From Marasmius tenuissimus (taxonomy: Eukaryota; Basidiomycota; Agaricomycetes; Agaricales; Marasmiaceae): a stretch of DNA of 64,000 nt. This document shows, in pieces, positions 22,999 through 33,718 of this stretch; positions within the stretch are counted from its first letter, which is position 1; the number at the start of each line of letters is the position of its first letter. Where the stretch lies: positions 744,001-808,000 of the forward strand of contig JAQOTA010000058.1 of NCBI GenBank assembly GCA_029532415.1, in the 5' to 3' direction. The position numbers were made by a program, and so were the translations under genes. The notes below the pieces were generated by a model that did no database searches, was not told where the DNA came from, and was given only the letters and a program-made list of their open reading frames with translations.

Positions 22999-24412
22999 AT
23001 GTCTCCGCCAAAAAGCACTCTCACTCCCCAGCGCAAGCATCGCAAACTTCTCAAGGACGGCTCAGGCTCAGAAGTCTGGCCAGAGCACATCGAAGCCATC
23101 TTCGTCGATGGCCTCAGAGCGTACTGGGAATCTCCGTGGGCTACTTACTCTGGCGGTCGTTCGCGCTGGAGGAACCAGTATCTGGTCGAGTTTCTCCACG
23201 GAAAGGGCATCGTCAGGTCAAAGAAGCAGGTCGCTTCTCATCTCCAGGTTCTCAGGAACATGTGGAAGGGCGAGCCAGAGTACCATCTCGTCGCCGGTGC
23301 CGATGAGCAGTTGAATCAGCCCTCGTCATCCCACCCAGAGAGTGACTCTTCCTCTTCAACTCCCAATTCCCTCATATCTCTCTCATTACCTTCTAGTCCG
23401 CCTACTTCCGTCAACAACAGTCCTAGCCAAGAGCTCAATCACCTCCTTCCTCCTACATTCCCCAGACGCGCAACTGCACTCACGCTATCAGCTCAGCACA
23501 TGACTCCCTTTCACGTCAAAATCGACGGTCTCCTCCCTCCCCAGTCCTCATCCTCCTCACCTCCCCCACCAGCCGTCATCAAATTACGCTTGTCGATACC
23601 TCCAAACGCCTCTTCATCCCTGCCCGCTCTCCAAGGTTTCGCCGCTTCCGTTTTCTTCTCCGGCGCAGGTCCTTCCATCGGGGGCAGGTGTATAACCAAA
23701 GTATACGTCGACGGCGCAAAACAGAGCCAAGTCAACGAAGCACTCGTTCCTTCACCCGTAAAACGAGAAGACGCAGAGTTGGAAATGTACCTCCCAGATT
23801 CTACATTGAGCAGTTGTCGTTGGATGGATCACAGTACGTTCCTCCACTCTCTCTTCTCTCTTTTACTTGTACTAATTTCTCAATTTGCTAGCCAAAAGAG
23901 CGGGAATCACCCAAGAAATCTCGTTGGACGGACAACCGGTGCTGTACCTCGTCTACGACGTCGATAGGAATACCGATTTCCCGGGTGTTCAGATTGTAAA
24001 GTACCAGAGGTACTCTGCCGCAGCCGCTGCACCCCCCAAACGATCCCGGTCGACGTCGATAACGAGGCAGGTCCAACATCCGTATTACCAGCAACAGGCA
24101 CCACCTCCTCCTTCGTCGAATTACACCTGGGGAACCACACCGTCTTCTTCGAATAGCGCACCGTTATTCCAACTTTCTTCGTCCCCGACGACGGATTCAT
24201 ACAGTAACTTTTATACTACCGAGTCGTCGCCGCCGTTTATGGCGTTGGAGAGTCCACCGATGAATGCACATCAGTTGCAGCAGTTTTCGTCGTCGCCCCC
24301 ACCGCCGCAGTTTATGGGATCGAGCGCGTATTCGCAGTATCAACAGATGGGGTCGTCGTATCAACAACAACACCAACACCAACAGCACCAGCCTGTGTAT
24401 AATTACTCATAG
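22999..24412 (+). CDS. TEA/ATTS-domain transcription factor (AbaA/Tec1/TEF-1 family)
   Basis: TEA-domain proteins bind short CATTCC-like DNA sites; fungal members (AbaA, Tec1) control development such as sporulation and filamentation. Exons 22999-23833 and 23892-24412 join at phase 1 to give 451 residues. The TEA domain spans about residues 26-90: helix 1 begins VWPEHIEAIFVDGL, and the recognition-helix signature is SKKQVASHLQVLR. The central part is Ser/Pro-rich, followed by a more ordered stretch around EISLDGQPVLYLVYDVDR. The C-terminus is rich in Ser, Pro, Gln and Tyr, typical of an activation region. The gene stands almost alone in a 26-kb gene-poor region, which would suit a regulator with long control sequences; that last point is inference. 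Confidence 0.92.
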
Positions 24413-25772
24413 GGGGATGTCTGTATTCGTTTTCTTTGATTTTGTGTTTGGGAGAGGGACTGTGGACGATTTTTCCGGCCCTCTGTTGAGTTTGTCGTTC
24501 TTCGTTTTGCGAGTATATAGACTTTTGTTCGTTGTTTATTTTTTTATTCTGGTCTTGTCGTCCTATCCCCTCATGTATGTTACTTCACGACCTTTAGTCT
24601 CTGTGTATGGATCTTTTTTTCTCTTGCTTCTTTCGTTTCTTGTTCATATCTCTCTAGCTGTGGATTCTCTCTACCTCTCTACCTCTCTCGTCAACTACTG
24701 TATTGAAAACCTTTTTTCTTCTTCTTTGTGTATTATAAAGTACTCTACCGAATCTCTCTAGCTCTGTTTTCGTTTTTGTTTTCGTTTTCTTTTTTTTTAT
24801 GTTATTATGCTATCTATGAACTGAACTGAATGAATATTCTCTTTAACTCGCCTATCGTTCCTGTGTCCCCTCGTCAGACCGACATCGACGTCGGGGTGTG
24901 GTGGTTACCGAAGACTTGCTCTGCTCGTACGTTTCTAATGTTCAAGGGTTCAAGTTCAAAGACAGTAGACATCCGGGGTATGGTGTTCCGAGGGAGTTCC
25001 GTTAAAGTAATTATGACGAGACGTACCTACTTTCCCGACGTCAGTCAGTCAAAGAGTCTACTGCGTAGCGCGTAGAGTCGGGGATTTGCAACTCCCAGTG
25101 TCCCGAAGAGGGAAGCGGGGGCTGCGGGGAGGGGGCACTCAGAGGTCGACCCTTGCTTTGACGTCGTACGTATGGTGGAGAGGGCAAGGGGGTCCTTTGC
25201 GTATGCGTCCCTTGCTTTGACGTTCAACGTTGAACGTCGGTGTTAGGTATGTGCGGGACGTTATACTATGGAGGCGAGTAAGAAATTTAAACGGAATGGT
25301 CTTAGATTTTTTTACGTCGATGAGGTGTTTTTTTTTCGAACTTGCTACTTAGGAGGCGGCTGGTTTGGTTTATTCAATTTGGAACTAGTGCAAAGTGCAA
25401 AGGTTTTTGATCGACGTCGGACCGGGCCCTGTACAAAGTAAGTAGTAGTAATTACCTGACTCGGACCGTTAGTTATGTTGTTTTTTTCTTTCCTTTCCTT
25501 TCCTTTCCTCCTCGGAGAGGTAGCTGAACTGAGCTTCTAGAGTCTTTGATTTCCCTGAGCACTTTTTTTTTCCCCCTCGATCTTTGATCCCTCCGCTCGA
25601 AATCAAGACAAATCCGAAACTCGAGCTCTTCGAAAGAATGATGCACATGCGGGGACAACGTCGGGTTCATCCCCGCAGTACTGATCTCCCTGAGCACGTC
25701 GTTTGCAGTGAAAAAGTAATTCCTCTAGTCCCAGAAATCAAGACATTCGGAATGATTGCACATGCCGGAGGC
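24413..25772. other. TEA-factor 3' flank and start of desert 2
   Basis: The first 400 bp are strongly T-rich and probably hold the 3' untranslated region. Further on are a perfect 20-bp palindrome (25219-25238), a CTTTC pentanucleotide run (25488-25509), and words shared with the adjacent satellite-like array. Examples are GAAATCAAGACA with TGATGCACATGC near 25600-25650 and GAAATCAAGACATTCGG near 25735. No gene is supported. Confidence 0.5.
25488..25509. repeat. (CTTTC)n simple repeat
   Basis: Four consecutive CTTTC units follow a T run in the intergenic region downstream of the TEA-factor gene. Confidence 0.8.
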
Positions 25773-26480
25773 GTCTGATGCTAGGCACAGAACTATGGAA
25801 AAATGAGAAGATCATCAAGACATTCGGACGTTTCGTCGTTCGTTATTGTTTTATGCTTTGGTGTTGTGCACCATTGAGTTCATCGCTCGGATGCGAGGGG
25901 ACGTGGTTGTTTTATTCATATTTAGCGCCTTCCCCCCCTCGCTTACCACTAGTTGACTGATGTGGCACAGAACTGAGAAAAAGATCATCAAAGACGTACT
26001 TTGTCGAACGTTTCCTTGTCGTATTCTTGTGCTATGCTTCGGGTGTGTGCGCCATTCAGTCATTGCTCTCTGCCAGTTGTTGTTATTTTATTCATGAGTA
26101 GCGCCCCTCCTCCTCCCTCGATCGCTGGTCGACTGATGTGGCACAGAACCACGGAAATTCGGAGAAGATCATCAAAACACTCGGATGTTTCTTGTTGTAT
26201 TCGTTATTCATTATTGTTTTACAGTTCAGTGTGCACCATTCAATTCATTGCTCGGATGCGAGCGGCCCACATGTTTGCTAGTTGTTGTATACATAAAGTA
26301 GCGCCCACCCTCACCCTCGATTACTAGTTGACTGATGTGGCACAGAACTGAGAAAAAAAGATCATCAAAAACACTTCGTCGAACGGTTTCCTGTCGTATT
26401 CAATTTGGTCATTTGGACATTGCTCTATGCTTCGAAATCGGTTTTTGCTCCATTCAATTCATTGTTCGGATTCCGGGGAC
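25773..26480. repeat. Satellite-like tandem array, four units of 176-199 bp
   Basis: Unit starts can be anchored on CTGATGTGGCACAGAAC-like words near 25773, 25955, 26131 and 26330, giving spacings of about 182, 176 and 199 bp with a partial last unit. Shared landmarks in order are GGCACAGAAC, AAGATCATCAA, a CGTTTC/GTTTC word, a TATTCGTTATT-like AT stretch, CACCATTCA or CCATTCA, ATTGCTC, TTGTTTTATTCAT, TAGCGCC, an ACCCTCG/CCTCG word and CTAGTTGACTGATG. It appears noncoding: frames are interrupted and shift between units. Confidence 0.85.
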
Positions 26481-29400
26481 GAAGCAGAGCACCGGGATGC
26501 GGTGGGTTAACGACTGAGACGGGACGAGGGGAGGGGGGGTTGCATTGATAGCGATCACTGATACTATGAATCATTCCCTTCCATTCTTCTCCCCTGGCAC
26601 TGGCAACACCCCTCCTTCGCATCTGTCGACTGGTCGACCGCATCGATGTTTGGGAGTATCGCCGGCGAGTCATTGAGTTGATCATGATCTCCAAAAAAAA
26701 ATATTATTGATTGAGGGAACGTTCCGACGACCTTGTTTTCTTCTTTTTCTTTTGACGGTCAATATTGAATGATCTCGGATCCGTCCCTCCGTTGCACGTT
26801 GCATTCAAGGCGTTCGTGATGCGGGTCGACGGTAGTAACAAGTAACGATCATGATCAGATAGGGAATTGAGCAAGCTTGGGAAGATGGCGAGGGAGCGAC
26901 TATCAGTGTCAGACTATTGACTTGCGGTGAGGCGAGCTACGAGATGCACATGAGACAAGGGGACGGGAAAAAACCTATGCGGGAATGTGGGTCCTGGGAT
27001 AGTGATTTCTCACGCCTCTAACCCGACTCAGTCGGTTGGAGACTACGAGTTGGACTTGGTGATTAGGCTTAGGATTTTGGATGACTTGCAAAGGCTTACA
27101 TGTGCGAGTCCGTCGTTTTTTTCGGGCTCTCTTGTATGCCCCAATGGGTGTAAAGTTAACACACCCCCAGGGGGTATTCAACTACTTTGGTGTTGAGTGA
27201 CTCTGCCTCGACTGTGAATTGAGCTGAGTCCTTCAGATAGTCCCGATCGAATTAAATGCTTAGTGCTATGTACTAAGTACTCTGGTAATCCCATGCGCGT
27301 AGTAAAGTAAGTAGTCGTTGTATTTTTTGTGGTTCGACTTGGTATTGACCCTAAGTTATATAGTAACACCGCCCATCTAAACTGGCCACGCATGTGGCGT
27401 GTGGCGTTTCTGCTTTCCCTCGGGGTCTAGTGAGGTAGAATATCATATATTCTACTCCAGAGCTCAAGCTAGGTTACCGATAGAGGCGAGATCGCCGACT
27501 CACCTCGACTTGCGCCCTTCATATACAGTTACCTTGTTGTTGTCGCGTTTCATGTTTCCCCCCCACCCACCGTCCAGCCGCCAGCGTCTGTTGAATCTCA
27601 ATAAGCCCCACGGAGTCCCACATGATGATCAGCCAGGTGAGCTCGACGCGTACCTCCGACCACACTGCGAAGGACTGAAATAAGACTATAGAGGGAACAA
27701 AGAACAGGATGAAAGAGCGCTTCAAACTGTCTCACCGGGGTGCCCGAGGATACCCTTTGCCGCCCACGATGTGGACTTCACTACTAACCACGTTCGAGTT
27801 TTTTGAGGCTATTCCCTTTTTTACACGACCTTCCGGGATCCCCGCACATCAGGAAATCAATAAAGGTCGGGAAGTGGCTGCGCCTGGGATTTTGAATATC
27901 GCGTGCGCTGGTATAATGACGTATCTAGGGAAGTCAGAGGGGGGAGGGAGGTAAGGGGGTGTGAGTGTGTACCACGGGATGTCGAGACTTACACAGTCCT
28001 TGAGTAAGTAACTGTGTACATCTGATAATGAATTATGAGAGAATCATCAAGGATCCAAGGGACGTGGGGGTGAGGGTCCAGTTTGGGCCCTTTGATGGTA
28101 TGATGAATTATCAGAAAGATGCGAACCTTTTTGCTGTTGTGCTGGGAAGGGAAGACAAAGAAGTCCGGGATTTTGATCCTGCGCTCGTTTGAGATTATAG
28201 AGACCGAAAGTTGCTGTTACTTGCTTACTGGAGGTGGAACCTTCCCACTTACCTTTCAATTTGGGGGGCTGTGGCGGGGTAGGGTAAGCCTATTCTTATG
28301 TTTCTTCAACGGGCTTGTGTTTAGCCATGAACCGAACCCTTACTTCCCGCCGGTCTATAGAAAGAGTGCCATGTTCCAGCCGCCGGAGGCGTTGAGGTTG
28401 AATTGTGGTGACTGGTGCATTGATCACGATCGAGTTCACGGGGGAAGTGCAGGGTCGCACATCTTGGGTGCTTCGAGGCAGGCAAAGGACCTACATGACT
28501 TGGAAGTTCGTTCGTACGAATGTCGAGTCAACGGAATGGGAATTAGACGCCACTATGTCACTTACATGCGAGAGGAAAGGGGGGTTTCGACGCAACATGC
28601 CCACATAGATACGGATAGGTTGCTCTGGGGATAAACGGCTGCGTAGCGGGATTTCAGCATGTGCCTAAAACCTATTCGCTCGCTATACGGCCCTGTTACA
28701 CTCAGTTGCTTCGCCGTCGTCGCCCTTGAGTCAACAAACTGCGTATATATTAAAGGACCTTAATGTGACTCCTGGTAGATCGACCCAACAACTCCGGCAA
28801 AACCTCGGAAGTTAGAGCACAAAAAAACGGGGGTTGGAACTTGGACCGTGGGGCGGGAGTTTGGTATACAGTAGGTAAGTACTAGATCCCGTCGTTTCGC
28901 GTTTGAAGGTTCGCCCAGATGACCACACCCATCCAGTGGGTAGTTGGATAGGGGCTTATCTATGGGATTTTTACTTGGATCCCCTCAAAGTTCGTCGCCG
29001 TCGGATATTCAAAGCGTGTATCACGATTTGAAAGGGCCACAAGAACGCCCAGATCCAATCTTCGGGCACCCATGAAATCTTACAGCACCTGGATTTTTTT
29101 TCTTCAGAATTCCCATGCCTAGATCTAGGCTCATATCTCGGGTGAGTCGCGACGCGTTTACACGCAAGTTTACATACAGTACGCAGGCGAAGGGAGGGCC
29201 GAAATCTGGGCAACGTATGTAGAAAGCGAGGCGGGGATTAGGAATAGAAATCAAGCGCTGAATGAAGATGTACGTGCAGGTCGGCACTGACCACTTTTGT
29301 GGCATGAGAAATTGGTGGGAGTGGACAAAGCGGCTTAGGCAATGGGAGCAAACGGACGCGGATTTTGGGTCCGGGTTGCTTGATTTTCTTGCGATCGAAT

Positions 29401-32400
29401 TTCACACTGCGCATGGGAAGGGGGTGTCAAAGCACGCGGACTTGTGGGTCCGGTGAGGTGATGTTCTAATTTTCTTGATCTATCGGATTCTCACATCTTG
29501 ATGGATTACGACTGGTTTTTGAATGCTTTCATTAGCGAAGACGACGTACCATGCGGATCGACGAGTAGAGCCTTACTTGGGGATCGGCCAGTGGCTGGTT
29601 AAGATCCGAGGGGTCTTGATCATGTCCTGATCCTGATGTTGGTTAAACTCTCAGCCCATTGGTTATGGTTAACGTTAAAAGGCTTTAGTTGAATGGCACG
29701 TATGAGATCTCCTTCGCAAGAAATCTCTATTCCTCTTTGCTAGCCGAGGACTCGCCACCTGAGGCCCAGATAAGGGCTTGAACCACTCGGATTCGGGGTT
29801 AATGAACCTGTAGACGAGTTCCCCGTCGCCCCGGATGACCGACTCCCTGACGGTTCGACGCCTGCACGGCTTACACGGTTATACATATGCACATATGTAC
29901 CAGAAGGGAGAACAAAAGGATCTGATCATAAGCAGGCGGAGTTAATTGGGGATAAGAAGGCGTGGGAACTTGTCCCTGTGGCGCGGCACGGCACGAGCAA
30001 TAATGGCGAAATAGCGCCCATAGACGCCCACACTATTTTTATCAGGTTGCCAGTAGCGTATCCTAACATACCGTATTCCCTCGGAGAGCACAGGCCACCT
30101 TTCGTAGCGGCAAACTCCGATAGTTAGCCGGTATCAGACGGCAAGATCATAAGCAACACTCAAAGAGTGATCGGGTTCCCCCGCTGTTTCCTTTGTGTTT
30201 TTCACAAATCAATCAATACTGCAGTAGTAGTAATAATCCTGATCTCATCTCGGGAGATCGCCGGATAAGTCAAACGCCACTGTGGTGGGTGGGAATCGAA
30301 GCGCTCGAGTCTTCTGAAACAAAGTACAATGCTGTTTTTACTCCCTTTGCTGTTACGAGCATCTGGATAGTTAGACGCCCACGGGCCCCAGTCCAGGCCC
30401 CAGACTTGAGAGAGATGGGGCCGATCAGAAGCTTGGAGTTTCATGATTTGTTCGGAATGTTGTGTGTGGTAAATGCCATTTTGGGACCCAGGAACATCAT
30501 GGGTGACGTTCAACTGATGAACTGAGAGAGAGAGAAGACCCTTTCCCATATGTGACGTATAGAAATGAGTTTTTGAGGCTGTTCTCAAGCTGTTCTGCCT
30601 TTGATCATTGACATTGACTCCCGGGACAATCTCCTGCGGGTGGGACGCGTCGCAGTCGGACATGCTTTATGGGCTTCACATCGATGCAGCTTCGAGTGGT
30701 TGACGCGAAGAACTCGGAAAGCTGACAGTGCCCAGTGGGCCTGCGAGCGAGTCGGACTTGGGCTGGTGAGTGTTTGAATAGGATCGCTGAGAATCCTCGA
30801 AAAGCGGAACAACTGTAAAGGACCTCTAGGGGTGAAGACTGACTCATCTACCTCCACCAAGAACAAACTCACAAAAGTGGTACCACAAGATATCCCGTCG
30901 CTCGTGCGATAATTGTGGCGCCACAAAACCCGGGATGGATCGGGATTGATACCAATTGTGATAGAGGTCTGTTATCAGGCAACGAATGTTGGTTGTGAAG
31001 GAGCGAAGTTCGATGGGGGCGGGAAGCTATAGGCGGGGTTCGGTCAAAAGGCCGATTGGTAAAAAGCGCGTCGATTATCCCGAGAAGGCAAGAGTCAAGA
31101 TATACTAAGTAAGCGTCGGGTGAGAGATGGGATCCATCGTCTGCGACGTGAGCTCAATTGCTCCAAATAAACTCCTATGTTTTCTGGACAGGTCCCGGAA
31201 TTCCGCGTGAAATACAGCTCGAATACGGTGCACCACAAATACCAGTAACATGGATCATGCCTTGTCTCGCCTGTTTTGACGAGTTACCAGCGCGACAGGA
31301 CGCGTCAACGGGGTCGCAAGTTTGATTTGGAGTTGATGGCTCGGTGAACGCCCGTGGGAAGTCAACTGTCCGCTCCAGCTGGACTCTTGCGATAGAGAGA
31401 CCCTACCATAAATGTTCAGCGTGAGAGACAGGAATCGAACGTCTCAACTGTGAAGGCTGGAACGTTAGAGGCTGTCCCAGTCCCTACGGGACTCATGACG
31501 CATCGTTGGTCAGTCCGCTTGATTCTGTTGATTAGGTGATTTCGAAAGAAGAAGGGTCCTTACCGATCCTGGAAAAGAAGTTCATGAGAATTAGTGTCAT
31601 TAAACGCCGGGAGGTCATGACTCACGGCTGGTGCACAACGGTTTGGGCGTTCGTGCAAGGTGACTGTGGCTGCTAGCATCGTTTGGGGACGGAAACGATA
31701 TCTGCGCCGCTCGTACCCAACGCAATCAACTACACTCATCATTCGAGACGGCATAGTTTTGGACGTCCCGCATGAATTTAACCGTGAAACAATCACCAAG
31801 AGACACTGGGATAACATATGCAATCGCGGGTGGGTACCTGTACCTATGATGAAGATAAAGAAAACCTGTTCGGCCTGGATTATGCGCAGGCTATACTTCC
31901 GACCAATTGGTCTGAGGAGACCACATCACAGGATAACCGTTGGGAGGTGGTTCAAAAGTCTTGAGAAAAATGGAGTCCATGTAAGATGACCTAAAGAGGA
32001 GCAAGGAAATTTGGCTTCGAGAGTCGACAGCCTCCATGTGATCGAGGTTAAAGCAACAAGCAAACGGAGCACCCTGTCATCCTTGCATTCGTGCTGTTTT
32101 GACGGTATTGAGGTGACATCTTCCGTCCAGTGGATGTTCATCGATAACACCAGCTGAATAGATGAAACGGTCATCGCGTAAAGTGGGACCCGATAAATTT
32201 ACGCGCGTCGAATCCATATCGGGCTATATCAAGACTAACGGGAACGGATGTGAGCCAGAATGGGACACAGACCCTGCGTCTAATTGGTTTGATTTGCCAC
32301 GGCTGATTGAGAAGTCTCCTCATGGTTTTCGACGCGTCTTCAAGTATGTGCCGTCTCCAGGACGAGTGTCTGTTCCCAGTTGAGTATGAAAATAGGTCCA

Positions 32401-33718
32401 GGCACATCCGCAGTGGACTGTATTTGGCAGCACGAGAAGTAAGGTCGCTCAGTCGATTCGTTGATTCTCATCCAGTTGTGCGGAATACAACGAGGGCCGC
32501 GTGAGCTGGGAGTAACTTCAGACGGACAGACAATCATCAAAACCACATAACCATACGCTCCGGCGTTCCTGTTCATCCTGATGTCCAAAGAAGGGAAAAT
32601 TTAGACAGAAGAGCCACCTCCGCACAGTCATCGAAGCATCACAGATCAGGGTGGCACAGCTCCTGTGAAAATGTGCACTGGCACATCAACAAACTAAGTG
32701 GCGGGTAAAGATGGTGTCATTACGGTGCGGTCGAATGCTGTTTCTCTTTCTGTTGAGCTGATCTTCATCACAAATGATGTTACATCTTGCTGTCGTGGTC
32801 CTTGGGGCCACACAAGACGTCTTCCAGTCAAGCAAAAGTGGAACCACGAGCCGCGATCGCCTGTGCTAGGGTTTCCGCATAAGGTTTTCCATGCGTAGGC
32901 GCATACGTCCTCCCGTTGGCTCTGGGTATCGGGTGTTCGGAGTCGGACCGTCGATGACTTAGAGCTTACGGTGGTATCACCAGTCGAGCAGCAGTCTTCA
33001 GGTTCCCGTGCCGTGTGTCTAATGTACGGTCCGAATGAGTTTGGCCTTGAGGGTGCAGAAAGTATCGGCCGAGTCCTGCTGAATGCTCTATGCTGTATCT
33101 AGACGAGCGCTAATCACCAACTACTTGTTCGATTGAGGGTCCTGTCCACAACCTGTTCTTGTCTTGACTCTTGACATTCGTGAGATCTGCAACCGTAGTG
33201 CTATTGAATGCTATTGAATATCAGGATGTGACAGTCCAAGTTGGGGGATTAGATGAAAGGTACCGTATAAGCCGCTATGCAATTTGAAGCTTGAAGGACG
33301 TGGCGCCGCATCTGTTGGTCCCGGACAATTTCGACGATATTTCTAGGTAGTACATAGGTCTTGAATGGTCGATGTCATCGTGCGCTATGCCTTGTCAGTC
33401 AGTGCAGTAGAAGAGCATAGATCCCGATACACGGGAAAATGCGCTTAGTTCGTTGCACGAACTAGTTGGTGAGCCCATGTTTGCAAATGTCACGGATAAA
33501 TCAATCCCTCGTTACGAGCGCTATTCATGGTATTGAGGGCCCTGGATAGTGACCAGCTTTGCTTGGGGGCTTGTCTGCCGCCCCGTGGTGACTTGAAACC
33601 ATGGTTAGCTCAGGACGAAGGTTTTAAGCGCCAGCGAAGAATATAGCACTTATACCGGGAAAGAATAAGGTCCCGCGCATGTCTATTCGAGATGACGGAC
33701 AAATGCTGTAAGAAGACA
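26481..33718. other. Gene-poor region, desert 2
   Basis: About 7.2 kb without a gene I can support. Two frames deserve mention only as possibilities: a 171-codon ATG frame at 28119-28634 on the plus strand, and a 153-codon ATG frame at 30202-30663 on the minus strand. Neither contains a recognisable domain, and the second overlaps an opposite-strand frame. No transposon domain, LTR pair or tRNA fold was recognised. The rightmost part should contain the 3' flank of NOC3. Confidence 0.5.

Noticed and set aside
28119..28634. A 171-codon ATG frame on the plus strand in desert 2
   Set aside because: No domain or family similarity was recognised; a frame this long is not unusual over 9 kb of about 50% GC DNA. 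Transcript data would be needed to revive it.
30202..30663. A 153-codon ATG frame on the minus strand
   Set aside because: It overlaps an opposite-strand frame of 110 codons, has no recognised domain, and the region shows no coding neighbours.
31425..31510. A tRNA-like T-arm word (GTTCGATTCC on the minus strand)
   Set aside because: The bases on either side of the TTCGATT loop do not form a five-base-pair stem, and no matching anticodon or acceptor stem was found.
7732..33718. Possible mating-type, centromere or secondary-metabolite cluster
   Set aside because: No homeodomain, pheromone receptor, polyketide or peptide synthase gene was recognised, and there is no retrotransposon cluster of the kind usual for basidiomycete centromeres.
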